From Shewanella sp. MTB7 (GTDB lineage Bacteria; Pseudomonadota; Gammaproteobacteria; Enterobacterales; Shewanellaceae): 64,000 bases of DNA. Both the position numbers and the translations under genes were made by a program. The notes beneath the pieces were generated by a model. That model ran no database searches, was not told the DNA's origin, and saw nothing but the letters and a program-made list of their open reading frames with translations. The stretch lies in the NCBI RefSeq assembly GCF_027571385.1, contig NZ_CP085636.1, positions 2,542,001 through 2,606,000 of the forward strand, read 5' to 3'. Positions 18,478-26,941 of the stretch are shown one piece after another (position 1 is the first letter of the stretch; every line of letters begins with the position of its first letter).

Positions 18478-18897
18478 TTACGCCCTTGTGACAACAGTTT
18501 GTCCTATTGGTGTTAAGCTCAATATGGCCAATTTAAGGTGCTGTATACCAAATGGAATACCTATAATTGTAACGAAACAGGCTAGCGCATGAGTCAGGTG
18601 ACCAATGGCAAGCCAGATCCCAAAAAGTAGAAACCAGACTATATTCCCAATAGTTCCGAAAGCGCCTGTTCCAATATCTTCGTTACCAGTGAGATTTTTT
18701 CGATTCATATGGTCTTGGCCAAATGGCCAGAATGTCATCTCACCAATAACAAAGCATGCTCTCCCGAATGGAATGCCTATAATACTAATATAACAAAGTA
18801 AACCTGCGAACCACCAGGCAAGTCCCATCACGAAACCACCAAGAACAAACCAAGCGATGTTAAATATCAAACGTAAAACGGCCATTAATAACTCCAT
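18478..18897 (-). CDS. yccF: YccF domain protein
   Basis: A 139-residue inner-membrane protein with two tandem YccF (DUF307) units, each containing the motif IIGIPFGxxxF/L: ISIIGIPFGRACFVIGEMTF at about residues 37-56 and TIIGIPFGIQHLKLAILSLT near 111-130. Four hydrophobic segments surround these. The length is close to E. coli YccF (148). Function is not established. The start at 18897 gives a hydrophobic N-terminus typical of the family. No operon partner. Confidence 0.88.
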   Translation of the reverse strand: MELLMAVLRLIFNIAWFVLGGFVMGLAWWFAGLLCYISIIGIPFGRACFVIGEMTFWPFGQDHMNRKNLTGNEDIGTGAFGTIGNIVWFLLFGIWLAIGHLTHALACFVTIIGIPFGIQHLKLAILSLTPIGQTVVTRA

Positions 18898-19125
18898 AAT
18901 TAAAGATATAGACTCATAAAAAGATCATAGGTGAGTATACTTTTCATGATTAATATTTTTTATTAAGCTATTTTTGTGCCAAGTTTTCATCTTGCTGTAA
19001 TTGTTGGGTTTTATTATTTGTTGGCTCTGTCTTATTAGTCAGAAATACTCGTGATTGGCTATTTTGCTCAACTGATCTAAGTGGTAAAATGCGTTAGGAA
19101 ATACGATTTGACGGTTTATCTCTAT

Positions 19126-20043
19126 ATGAAGTTAAGCAATACACCTGTAGATTCAATAAACATGTTTGACAGAGAGATTTTTATTAAACGTGATGATCTT
19201 CTACATCCAGAGTTTTCTGGCAATAAGGCGCGCAAGTTTGCTTATTTTCTTGCCCATGATTTTCCTGGAGCAAATAAACTAATCGGTTACGGATCGCCTC
19301 AAGCTAACTCTCTTTACTCTATGTCGGCATTAGCTAAACTTCGGGGCTGGGATTTAGACTTTTATGTGGATCATATTGCTGCACAAATTAAGATCCAAAC
19401 AGAGGGCAACTATGTTGCTGCATGTCAAAACGGGGCAAATGTGATTGACCTTAGTGAGCAGCCGGATAGAGCTGGTCGTGACAGTGCACAATATATAGAA
19501 GAAGTTGTATTAGTTAATGAGCCCAACGCATTATTTGTTCCCGAAGGAGGACGTTGTGAGTACGCTGAATTTGGTGTTGCTCAATTGGCTAAAGAGATCA
19601 TTGACTGGGCAGTTCAAACTGAGCATCCCAATTTAACCGTATTTCTTCCTTCTGGCACAGGTACAACTGCACTGTTTCTTAATAAGCATTTTATCCAGTC
19701 AGGTGTAAATATCCGAGTGTTGACTTGTGCATGTGTGGGGGGAGATGATTATTTGAGCCTACAGTTTACTGATCTTTGTCAGATAGAGAAATTTCATCCG
19801 CAAATTGTCTCTTTGTCGAGAAAATACCATTTTGGCAAACTATATCGTGAATGCTATGACATGTGGAAACATGTTGGTGAGCAGGGAATTGAGTTTGAAC
19901 TCTTATATGACCCTATCGGTTGGTTGACGCTTGAAGAATACCTAAGAAAGAGAGGTAAACAAGATCCAATTATGTATATACATCAAGGTGGTTTATTAGG
20001 CAATACCAGCATGTTACCAAGGTATAAACGTAAATTTGGATAA
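19126..20043 (+). CDS. ACC deaminase / D-cysteine desulfhydrase-like PLP enzyme
   Basis: A fold-type II pyridoxal-phosphate enzyme of the ACC-deaminase/D-cysteine desulfhydrase group, 305 residues from the ATG at 19126; an in-frame GTG at 19081 would add an atypical N-terminus. The PLP-lysine motif FIKRDDLLHPEFSGNKARKF is at about residues 15-34, with the Schiff-base Lys in GNKARK, and a phosphate-binding SGTGTTALF lies near 186. The reaction would be beta-elimination or deamination of a small amino acid such as D-cysteine; specificity cannot be fixed from sequence. No recognisable ribosome-binding site is seen in front of 19126, so the start is uncertain. Confidence 0.8.
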   Translation: MKLSNTPVDSINMFDREIFIKRDDLLHPEFSGNKARKFAYFLAHDFPGANKLIGYGSPQANSLYSMSALAKLRGWDLDFYVDHIAAQIKIQTEGNYVAACQNGANVIDLSEQPDRAGRDSAQYIEEVVLVNEPNALFVPEGGRCEYAEFGVAQLAKEIIDWAVQTEHPNLTVFLPSGTGTTALFLNKHFIQSGVNIRVLTCACVGGDDYLSLQFTDLCQIEKFHPQIVSLSRKYHFGKLYRECYDMWKHVGEQGIEFELLYDPIGWLTLEEYLRKRGKQDPIMYIHQGGLLGNTSMLPRYKRKFG

Positions 20044-20190
20044 TGAGTATTAAGAGTTTAGGTTTGAAAGGAAATATTTGAAGTTTTTACCAGTTGGTCA
20101 GGCTAAGTATCTGTGAAATTGATACGGCCTAGACCAAAGGTAGATGCTGCTTTAATGCTTAATAGCCGACGTAATGAAGTCAGTCCTATC

Positions 20191-20207
20191 TGTTCTTTTA
20201 AAGAACA
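20191..20207. repeat. 17-bp palindrome TGTTCTTT-T-AAAGAACA
   Basis: Two perfect 8-base complementary arms around a single T. It could be an operator or part of a termination structure for the minus-strand gene ending at 20272. Confidence 0.4.
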
Positions 20208-20209
20208 CT

Positions 20210-20234
20210 CGATACTAATGAGAGGAGAGTATCG
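20210..20234 (-). terminator. Hairpin CGATACT/AGTATCG downstream of the 57-residue gene
   Basis: Seven-base perfect arms around an 11-base loop, 38 bases beyond the minus-strand stop at 20272 and followed on that strand by AGTGTTCTTT. Plausible weak terminator. Confidence 0.4.
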
Positions 20235-20271
20235 AATTGCATAATGTTAACTTTTATAACTTGTTTTTGAT

Positions 20272-20445
20272 TTACTTGTTGCTTGAAAGCAACCATTTCA
20301 TAAACGTTAATGCTTCTGTACGCTTTGAAAATGTTTGTCTATTTTTCCCAAGACTATCGGTGAATGCGATAGAAGACTTGTTTAGAGAAATAGAATTTAC
20401 CGGAAAACTAACTGTGATCTCATGACCATTTACGTTGTACGACAT
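20272..20445 (-). CDS. Small hypothetical protein, 57 residues
   Basis: Found by reading the minus strand directly. ATG at 20445 is preceded by AAAAAGGAG with 8 bases of spacing, a strong ribosome-binding site. The product starts MSYNVNGHEITVSFPVNSIS and ends TFMKWLLSSNK. It is soluble in character, with alternating polar and hydrophobic residues in the first half (likely beta strands) and a helical C-terminus. There are no cysteines or signal peptide. I do not recognise the family. The opposite-strand ORF over 20237-20425 is weaker, having no ribosome-binding site. A hairpin follows the stop. Confidence 0.55.
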   Translation of the reverse strand: MSYNVNGHEITVSFPVNSISLNKSSIAFTDSLGKNRQTFSKRTEALTFMKWLLSSNK

Positions 20446-20906
20446 ATGTCATACTCCTTTTTATTGTTGTACTGCTTTATTGGCAGTGTATATGTAATTA
20501 TAAATATCCTTAGCATTTTTGCGAAAGACTAATTTAGGGTTCGATTTGAGCCTACTTAGCTTCTGAATCTTAATCAAGACTATTTTCTATCTATAAATGT
20601 TAGTGTTTGTAACAGTCTAGATTTGAAGTTCATTGATTTAGTCAGATTTAATCATAGTAGTAGGACCGTAATATGACCAGTTTTTAGATGCAAACCAGGT
20701 GTATTAATATTTTTGCGAGGCATTGACGAGAGGGTCAAACAAAAAGCAAACTACTTTAACTAGGGTACTCAAAATCTATTGTCAGTATACCTGTCGATTT
20801 CCAAGTGTCAATATTTATTTAATCAATTATTTTTTGTTTATATCACCAAAATTTAGCAGCCATAAACTGCTGTTTTATTAAATAAGTGATAGTATTTATA
20901 GGTGTT

Positions 20907-21158
20907 ATGTCTGAAATTGGTTGTGCAAATGAGATGCTTTCGTCTCTTAATTGTATGGTTATTTTCAGCAGTGCTAGCAGCAGGCTAGGCAAAGGGAGTG
21001 TTCATGTCACTTCTGAAGTCGATGGTTTACGTGGAAAACAGGTGATTTAGCTGATGTATAACTTATCGAACAGGCGCCTTTATAGGGGCATTATGGCAAT
21101 TGTACAAGAACATGGTTCTAGAATTATTCCTGTTGTGTTTATAGCTGCTAAAATATAA
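20907..21158 (+). pseudogene. Possible gene relic with one internal stop
   Basis: From an ATG at 20907 the frame gives 47 residues (ending SEVDGLRGKQVI) to a TAG at 21048-21050. It then continues in the same frame for 35 more residues (including YRGIMAIVQEHGSRIIPVVF) to TAA at 21158. The amino-acid composition after the stop is protein-like. The family is not recognised and no ribosome-binding site is evident, so this may be chance. Confidence 0.25.
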
Positions 21159-21295
21159 CTATCTATGGGTAGGTGAGTGTCACGTATGTCATCTTATTCG
21201 AATTGTGACTTAAGTTCGACTATGGATTTACTGGCCACCATTAATAAGCATTATTGTCTGAGACTAAGTGTCTCATATTTTCCGAGATTTGTATT

Positions 21296-22234
21296 ATGGC
21301 AAAAGTACTCGATTCAGTTGATCAACGCACTAAACTCGTCGGTGAAAACCGTTTAGAACTTCTATTATTTCGGATCAATGCAACTCAATTATTTGCAATA
21401 AATGTATTTAAAGTCAAAGAGGTTGTTAAGCTTCCTCCGCTGAGTTCTTTACCTGGTAGCCATGCTAATATCTCGGGAGTCGCTAATATTCGTGGGACCT
21501 CAATACCTGTTATAGATCTAAGAGGTGCTATCGGTTTTTCACCTATGAGTGATGATCAGGAGCGCAATTTGATTATCACGGAATATAATCGGAGTGTTCA
21601 GGGCTTTATGGTGGGTAAAGTTGAGCATATTGTGAACATGACCTGGAGTGATATTTTGCCTCCACCAAAGACTGCAGGTGTTCATAATTACCTGACCGCT
21701 ATATGTCGATTAGAGATTGATGGTGTGATCAATATGGTGTCTATTATCGATGTTGAAAAAGTGTTAGCTGAGATCATTAATTATGATATTCGCCTGTCAG
21801 ACGGCGTTTTGGATGAAGAGTTAGCAAAAGAGATGGTTGGGCTTAAGATCCTCATTGCAGATGATTCTTCTACCGCGAGAAGACAGATTAAAGAGACGTT
21901 AGAGCCCTTAGGTATTGAGATTCTGGAAGTCTCTGATGGCCTTCAGGCATTAAAATTACTGCAAAGTTGGTGTGATGATGGCAAGTCCATTTATGATGAG
22001 ATCTTAATGTTGATAACCGATGCAGAGATGCCTGAAATGGATGGTTATAAACTCACCTCTGAGATACGAAGTGATAAACGTATGAGTGCTCTCTTTGTTG
22101 CATTAAACACATCTCTGAGTGGGAGCTTTAATGAAGCAATGGTTGAAAAAGTGGGTTGTGATCGATTCATCTCAAAGTTTCAGCCCGATCTCTTGGTCGG
22201 TGTAGTACAAGATTGTCTTAGAAAATCAAAGTAG
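21296..22234 (+). CDS. cheV: Chemotaxis coupling protein CheV
   Basis: A CheW domain (about residues 15-165) fused to a receiver domain (about 180-305), 312 residues, the CheV architecture. I use the ATG at 21296, since MAKVLDSVDQRTKLVGENRL is the family N-terminus; an ATG at 21254 would add 14 atypical residues. The receiver has the acidic pair in ILIADDSS, the phospho-acceptor Asp in LMLITDAEMPEMDGYKL and the late Lys in RFISKF. CheV couples chemoreceptors to CheA at the cell pole, tuned by receiver phosphorylation. No receptor gene is adjacent; it is monocistronic with a terminator at 22251. Confidence 0.92.
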   Translation: MAKVLDSVDQRTKLVGENRLELLLFRINATQLFAINVFKVKEVVKLPPLSSLPGSHANISGVANIRGTSIPVIDLRGAIGFSPMSDDQERNLIITEYNRSVQGFMVGKVEHIVNMTWSDILPPPKTAGVHNYLTAICRLEIDGVINMVSIIDVEKVLAEIINYDIRLSDGVLDEELAKEMVGLKILIADDSSTARRQIKETLEPLGIEILEVSDGLQALKLLQSWCDDGKSIYDEILMLITDAEMPEMDGYKLTSEIRSDKRMSALFVALNTSLSGSFNEAMVEKVGCDRFISKFQPDLLVGVVQDCLRKSK

Positions 22235-22250
22235 TTATAAAATATAGTCA

Positions 22251-22278
22251 TAATAAAGCAGCTTATGCTGCTTTATTA
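22251..22278. terminator. Bidirectional terminator between cheV and the gene at 22295
   Basis: TAATAAAGCAGC pairs perfectly with GCTGCTTTATTA around the loop TTAT. The convergent genes end on either side of it. Confidence 0.85.
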
Positions 22279-22294
22279 TTTGGCTTTTAATCAG

Positions 22295-22966
22295 TTAAAA
22301 CCAAGTTGAATCACTTAGCTCTTCTCCTTGCTCAATGGAGAGATCTTTTAATACTTCTTGTTTAACTCTTTTATTTGAAGCGATATTGATCCGGCAGAGT
22401 CTAACAGCATACCCAAATCGGGATCGACCGACTTGCGACACTACCGCTTGAAGAAAAAGTTTATCTAACCCTAAGGTTTCACTGTAATGACTTACAGCTT
22501 TTGCCAGTGAGGGGAATTTTACGCCATCGAACTCAAATATTGATTTAATCTCATCTGTGTCTATTGGAACGCCATCTATGGCTATTGGCCAACTATGAGC
22601 ATTGACTCTATCTCTAGCGATGAGATACATCATCCAGCCGCTTTTTTTAAATCCTTCAAATACCTTACAGGAAAACTCAGAATCGATTAACTCCTGTTCT
22701 GTCCAGTTAATGCCTATCGCCAGATGTTTTGCATATATATGCATCAGTTCATCTTTAACTGCGCTCTGACACTCCCAGATAGAGGTCAATTTATGCTGTT
22801 CGGCCAGTTTTAAGCATTCTTTACAAACGGGCACTGCTAAGCTTGGGTGTGGAGTGTGATTATTAGCATGATACTTAAATAGAGCATTACAAGGTTCAGC
22901 ACAAAACCAACAGGTATGACGAAGATCGAATGGAATATCGATAAGAGGGGGAGATAGCGTCATCAC
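22295..22966 (-). CDS. Hypothetical protein with a four-cysteine putative zinc site
   Basis: A 223-residue protein I do not recognise. Residues 14-52 contain CWFCAEPC and, after 26 residues, CKECLKLAEQH, which look like the two halves of a zinc ribbon. A helical, charged middle follows, with WTEQELIDSEFSCKVFEGF (about 103-121) and FDGVKFPSLAKAVSHYSETL (about 150-169). There is no signal peptide or membrane segment, so it is presumably cytoplasmic. The C-terminal RRINIASNKR-like basic stretch could bind nucleic acid, but that is speculation. It is followed 70 bases upstream by the separate DUF2750 gene on the same strand. Confidence 0.65.
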   Translation of the reverse strand: MMTLSPPLIDIPFDLRHTCWFCAEPCNALFKYHANNHTPHPSLAVPVCKECLKLAEQHKLTSIWECQSAVKDELMHIYAKHLAIGINWTEQELIDSEFSCKVFEGFKKSGWMMYLIARDRVNAHSWPIAIDGVPIDTDEIKSIFEFDGVKFPSLAKAVSHYSETLGLDKLFLQAVVSQVGRSRFGYAVRLCRINIASNKRVKQEVLKDLSIEQGEELSDSTWF

Positions 22967-23036
22967 ATTCTAGCCTGCTTGACGCCATTAATTTTATTTA
23001 TCATTCTGAGGCTTTTGATTTAATTGAAATAAATTA

Positions 23037-23393
23037 TTACTCTTCGACATTAACCAAAGACTTAGCAAGTCGGATAGGATCCAATTCCAAACAATCATGA
23101 TCTTCTTGCCAGTTTAAGCCAATTAAAACGCCATCTTCATTAAGATCTGAGATCCAGAACTCAAGTAGCTCGGTTAAAGCGATAGCAACAGGCTTATAGT
23201 CAGCCCACTCTTCGTTACAGTGAATCTTGGCTTGAGCTTCTGTTGACCAGAGTGGCATAACATCTGCATCTTCATATTCAGAAGAGTCACAAACGACCCA
23301 CCCCTCACCTGATTCATCTTGAAGCCCCCAGACGGCTTGGTGTTGTTTAACATCTTCAATAAAGCTGGCTAATATTGGATTTTCTTCAGTCAT
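23037..23393 (-). CDS. DUF2750 family protein
   Basis: A 118-residue soluble protein from the ATG at 23393; a start at 23429 would add 12 residues with no obvious site. The sequence has the DUF2750 pattern: an N-terminal helix (PILASFIEDVKQHQAVWGLQ), GWVVCDSSEYEDADVMPLWS in the middle, AKIHCNEEWADYKPVAIALT, then LEFWISDLNEDGVLIGLNW. Function unknown. It is upstream of the cysteine-rich gene at 22295-22966 in the same direction, 70 bases apart, and could be cotranscribed with it. Confidence 0.75.
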   Translation of the reverse strand: MTEENPILASFIEDVKQHQAVWGLQDESGEGWVVCDSSEYEDADVMPLWSTEAQAKIHCNEEWADYKPVAIALTELLEFWISDLNEDGVLIGLNWQEDHDCLELDPIRLAKSLVNVEE

Positions 23394-23673
23394 GACGGGT
23401 CTCTTAAGTATGTTATTTTTCGCAGCCATTATACGACATCATGCCTATTCGCCAAGTTAATCTTTACCCATTAACTTGGTTAACTCTCCTAGAAGATAAA
23501 AATTGAACTCATAATAAATGATAAAGTCACATTTCTCACTCTGTTTAGGAAATAAAAGGCAATAAATTGACAATTAAGGGGGTTTTCATCTTGCTTGAGC
23601 ATAGTAAATATGGCTCAATTTGAGCTCGATATCTTAGGGCTGTCTCATCTACAACATTCTTGGAGTATTCATT

Positions 23674-24861
23674 ATGATTAAATATGTCCCTTTAGCTTCC
23701 CTGCTACTTTTTTCGAGTTTGAGTGCGCCACTTGCCTTTGCTACTGATTTTCCTACTTGTGTGGTTGAACTGCAAAAACTGGCCAAAATTCAAGGTTTGT
23801 CCACCGATACCATAGAAAATACCTTAGGCAAAGTGACGTATGTCGCCCGTGTTATAGAGCTTGATAAAAAGCAGCCTGAGTTTAGCCAAACTTTTGATAA
23901 CTATTTTAGTAAACGGGTCACTGATTGGCGTGTCAATGAGGGCCGGCGTTTACTGAAGGAGAATAGTGAACTTTTGTCGAAGTTAAGCGACGAATATGGG
24001 ATCCCAGCCCAATATTTAATGGCTTTCTGGGGCTTGGAGACCAATTTCGGCTCCTATAAAGGCAAAATGTCGGTGTTAGATTCGTTGGCTACCTTAGCTT
24101 GCGATCCCAGAAGAAGTCAGTATTTTACCGGTGAATTGATGAAAGCGCTTAAGTTAAAAGAAAAGTATCAATTCGACGCGTCTGAGATGGTAGGTTCGTG
24201 GGCTGGTGCAATGGGTCATACCCAATTTATGCCATCGGCATATACCGCTTATGCCGTTGATGGAGACGGTGATGGTAAGGCAGATCTGTGGAATAGCACC
24301 ACCGATGCATTGACTTCAGCTGCTAATTTTCTGCAGCAACTGGGTTGGCAGCGCAATGAACGTTGGGGTCGAGAGGTAAGCTTGCCCTTGCATTTTAGTT
24401 ATGAGTTTTTAGGTAAGAGTCATGAACAAACATTGATAAAGTGGGCCGAGATTGGGGTGATGAAAAACGATGGGAAACCTCTATCTACACCTGACATGAT
24501 GGCAACTCTTTATCTTCCGGCCGGCTATACTGGCCCTGCGTTTCTTGGATACAAGAACTTCGATGTGATCATGCGCTGGAATCGTTCAATTTTTTATGCC
24601 ATTGCAGTAGGTCATTTGGCGGATCGTATTAACGGTGGTATCAGTTTAACTGTAGCACCACCTAAGCAAGATAATTTAAGTCGAAATAGGGTTAAGTTGT
24701 TACAAGTTAAGCTCAATGAGAAAGGGTTTGACGTGGGTAAACCCGACGGCGTTATGGGAACAAACTCAAAATCAGGATTACGTCAGTTTCAACGTTCAGC
24801 GGGCTTAATAGCTGATGGCTTTCCGAGTGAAGCGAGTTTTAATGCATTAGGCGTGCAGTAA
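23674..24861 (+). CDS. MltB-type lytic murein transglycosylase with C-terminal peptidoglycan-binding domain
   Basis: A 395-residue exported protein: signal peptide about 1-23 (cleavage near AFA-TDF), an SLT_2/MltB lytic transglycosylase domain at about 28-320 and a PG_binding_1 domain at about 330-393 (VKLLQVKLNEKGFDVGKPDG). The catalytic Glu is in FWGLETNFGSYKG near residue 125, and MGHTQFMPSAYTAYAVDGDG is the typical following motif. It cleaves the MurNAc-GlcNAc bond of peptidoglycan to form 1,6-anhydro-MurNAc in the periplasm. No lipobox is seen, so it is a soluble MltB-family enzyme rather than lipoprotein MltB itself. Monocistronic. Confidence 0.9.
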   Translation: MIKYVPLASLLLFSSLSAPLAFATDFPTCVVELQKLAKIQGLSTDTIENTLGKVTYVARVIELDKKQPEFSQTFDNYFSKRVTDWRVNEGRRLLKENSELLSKLSDEYGIPAQYLMAFWGLETNFGSYKGKMSVLDSLATLACDPRRSQYFTGELMKALKLKEKYQFDASEMVGSWAGAMGHTQFMPSAYTAYAVDGDGDGKADLWNSTTDALTSAANFLQQLGWQRNERWGREVSLPLHFSYEFLGKSHEQTLIKWAEIGVMKNDGKPLSTPDMMATLYLPAGYTGPAFLGYKNFDVIMRWNRSIFYAIAVGHLADRINGGISLTVAPPKQDNLSRNRVKLLQVKLNEKGFDVGKPDGVMGTNSKSGLRQFQRSAGLIADGFPSEASFNALGVQ

Positions 24862-24983
24862 AATAGCGAACTCTGCTCGAGGTCAAGCTCTTAGAACACT
24901 CAGATAAATACTAGTGGTAATTGAGGAGTTTTGGTAAGCTTCGTTTCCAAAATTTAAGTCAGTATTATGGTTGAGGAAAGATA

Positions 24984-25466
24984 ATGAGCATTAAAAACGA
25001 CATGGTAGTTCAGTTTAACTATACATTACGTGATGAACAGGGTGAAATATTGGAGACCAATGAAGGCTTAGATCCTATCGCCTATCTGCACGGTCACGAC
25101 AATATGATGCCAGGTGTTGAAGATGCCATTGCCGATAAAACCATAGGTGAGAAGTTTTCTGTCACTCTAGCACCTGAAACCACCTACGGTATTCGTGATG
25201 AAGAAGCCATTCAACGGGTATCAGTGAAGCACCTTCAAGGTGAGAAAGTGTGGAAAGCGGGGATGCACGCACTATTAAATACGGATCAAGGTCAACGTCA
25301 AGTGACTGTGGTTAAAGTCGGTAAGTTTATGGCGACTGTCGATGTTAATCACCCACTAGCAGGTCGAGAGTTGACTTTTGATCTTGAGGTTGTTGATGCA
25401 AGAGATGCAACAGAAGAAGAGATAGCCCATGGACATGCTCATGGTGGTGCTGGTCATCACCACTAA
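24984..25466 (+). CDS. FKBP-type peptidyl-prolyl isomerase, SlyD-like
   Basis: A 160-residue cytoplasmic FKBP of the SlyD group: FNYTLRDEQGEILETNEG (residues 11-28), YLHGHDNMMPGVEDAIADKT and TYGIRDEEAI, with the insert-in-flap domain at about 70-128 (LTFDLEVVDAR closing it). The C-terminal tail HGHAHGGAGHHH is histidine-rich, as in metal-binding SlyD, but shorter than in E. coli SlyD (196 residues). Roles in the family are proline isomerisation, chaperoning and nickel binding for hydrogenase maturation. Which of these applies here is inferred. A ribosome-binding AGGAAAG precedes the ATG. The terminator follows at 25507. Confidence 0.88.
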   Translation: MSIKNDMVVQFNYTLRDEQGEILETNEGLDPIAYLHGHDNMMPGVEDAIADKTIGEKFSVTLAPETTYGIRDEEAIQRVSVKHLQGEKVWKAGMHALLNTDQGQRQVTVVKVGKFMATVDVNHPLAGRELTFDLEVVDARDATEEEIAHGHAHGGAGHHH

Positions 25467-25506
25467 TCGCTTTTTCCAAGTTGCTTGGGTATAAGATTAG
25501 GCAAAT

Positions 25507-25535
25507 AAAAAACCAGCATCTTTTGCTGGTTTTTT
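25507..25535 (+). terminator. Rho-independent terminator of the SlyD-like gene
   Basis: AAAAAACCAGC pairs with GCTGGTTTTTT around a 7-base loop. Confidence 0.9.
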
Positions 25536-25564
25536 AATTCACGTTTATTTTTCAGGAACAGACT

Positions 25565-25786
25565 ATGGTCATCAACTTTTCACAGGGGAAGATTATTCTG
25601 ACACCGTTTGAGGTGCAGATTAAATTATCAGCATCGGGTAGTGGTATGTATGCAATGGCTGAAGATCTTACGTTTATAGATGATGCGTTAATCATCAGTG
25701 CAGATGCAGGCTCAATAAAATGGAGTCTACGTCTAGACACCCTTGAGCAACTCATGATGATCCGTGCAGAGCTAGGTGTCGGTTAA
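25565..25786 (+). CDS. DUF3389-like small protein, 73 residues
   Basis: A small soluble protein starting MVINFSQGKIILTPFEVQIK and containing SIKWSLRLDTLEQL, a pattern I associate with DUF3389, found in Shewanella and Vibrio. Function unknown. The ATG has AGGAAC 11 bases upstream. The gene begins 30 bases after the strong terminator of the SlyD-like gene, so it probably has its own promoter or is read by escape. Predicted largely beta, without signal peptide. Confidence 0.6.
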   Translation: MVINFSQGKIILTPFEVQIKLSASGSGMYAMAEDLTFIDDALIISADAGSIKWSLRLDTLEQLMMIRAELGVG

Positions 25787-25917
25787 ATCTGCTCACTTAA
25801 CAGGATAGTGGTCAACTCAATCGTAGAGTGACTTAAGGCTCAGGTTTAGCGAGTACGATAGGGCTGCTATGATGCTGGTCTATAACAAATTCAAGTGATA
25901 ATAATCTAAGGGAACAT

Positions 25918-26589
25918 ATGCCAGTCGTAAAATTAGAGCGGATAACTATCGAACCACAATTTAAGGCTACAGCCTGTGTGATCTGGCTTCATGGTTTAGG
26001 AGACTCTGGTGCAGGTTTTGCTCCTGTTGTGCCAGCACTCGGTTTACCAGTAGACAATAGTATACGCTTTATCTTCCCCCATGCCCCAGAGCAAGCTGTT
26101 ACTATCAATCAAGGTTATGTCATGCGTGCATGGTATGACATCAAGAGTATGGATTTGCACAACAGAGCTGATATGCAAGGAGTACTAATGTCTGAAGAAT
26201 CAGTGAAGGCTTTGATTCAGGAACAGATAGACTCAGGTATTCCGGCAAACAAAGTAGTACTTGCAGGTTTTAGTCAAGGCGGTGTGATGAGTCTATTTAC
26301 CGGACTTAGATATCCACAGCAATTAGCCGGCATTATGGCGTTATCATGTTACCTTCCAACTGCGGATAAGCTTCCCGAAGAGTTGAGTGAAGTGAACAGA
26401 ACAACCGCCATCTTGCAACATCATGGCGAGCAAGACGATGTAGTGCCAGTCAGTTCAGGAAAGATGGCGAACTCACTGCTCAAGGCTGCCGGATACAACG
26501 CACAATGGAAAACTTATCAGATGCCCCATAGTGTGTTACCAGAACAACTGCGTGATATTGGACAATGGTTACGCACAGTGCTTGCGTAG
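25918..26589 (+). CDS. Carboxylesterase / acyl-protein thioesterase-like alpha/beta hydrolase
   Basis: A 223-residue alpha/beta hydrolase of the phospholipase/carboxylesterase (Abhydrolase_2) family. Motifs in order: VIWLHGLGDSGAGFAPVVPA (oxyanion region, about 21-40), IRFIFPHAPEQAVTINQG, the nucleophile in VLAGFSQGGVMSLF (Ser near residue 122), the acid in GEQDDVVPVSSG and the His in MPHSVLPEQL. Length fits the family (about 220). It hydrolyses short-chain or acyl esters in the cytoplasm; the natural substrate is unknown. GGAACAT precedes the ATG. Monocistronic. Confidence 0.9.
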   Translation: MPVVKLERITIEPQFKATACVIWLHGLGDSGAGFAPVVPALGLPVDNSIRFIFPHAPEQAVTINQGYVMRAWYDIKSMDLHNRADMQGVLMSEESVKALIQEQIDSGIPANKVVLAGFSQGGVMSLFTGLRYPQQLAGIMALSCYLPTADKLPEELSEVNRTTAILQHHGEQDDVVPVSSGKMANSLLKAAGYNAQWKTYQMPHSVLPEQLRDIGQWLRTVLA

Positions 26590-26941
26590 ACTGCTATTTT
26601 ATAAATGATACTGTCGGCACGCTGCTGTCGACTCCCCCTAGTTGTTCGCAATGCAGAATAATCCACATGAGCACCATAATTTTATAAATTATTGAAAATA
26701 ATGATAAGTTTATATACCTAATAGAGCTGCTTTCTTTTATTTCTCAATCCAACCATGTATTTACTCCTACCTGTTTTTATATGTGCAAAGTGATATTTAT
26801 AAGTTGATGTTTTAACAGATATTTTACCTCGATTATTCAACTTGGTTAACAGTTTTCCCCTTGCATTTTGGTATGATGCTCATCAGCGAGATCAGAGAAT
26901 CCGTAATTTTAATTATTAATAATAACTAAAGGGTTGATGTA
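26590..26941. other. Intergenic region with the leader of the first tandem nucleotidase gene
   Basis: 352 bases, A+T-rich, with no coding frame. The last 60 bases carry a candidate -10 (TATGAT at about 26872-26877), the shared AGAATCCGT element (26884-26904) and the ribosome-binding site GGGTTGAT before 26942. Nothing else recognised. Confidence 0.55.
26884..26904 (+). promoter_or_regulatory. Shared upstream element of nucleotidase genes, copy 2
   Basis: Reads CAGCGAGATCAGAGAATCCGT. It differs at one position from the copy at 29141-29161 over 21 bases and shares AGAATCCGT with the minus-strand copy at 4922-4930. It lies 37 bases before the ATG and just downstream of a TATGAT-like -10, so it may be in the 5' leader of the mRNA. 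Confidence 0.55.

Larger units (their letters stand above)
20044..21295. other. 1.25 kb gap with one small gene and possible relics
   Basis: Long stretch between the PLP enzyme and cheV. It contains a convincing 57-residue minus-strand gene (20272-20445), a palindrome (20191-20207), a hairpin (20210-20234), and a plus-strand reading frame at 20907-21158 interrupted by one stop. The rest is A+T-rich with no structure recognised, apart from a weak AGCAG/CTGCT hairpin around 20855-20873 followed by GTTTTA. Confidence 0.55.

Noticed and set aside
20237..20425. Plus-strand ORF of 62 codons
   Set aside because: No ribosome-binding site; the opposite strand carries a better frame with a strong site at 20272-20445.
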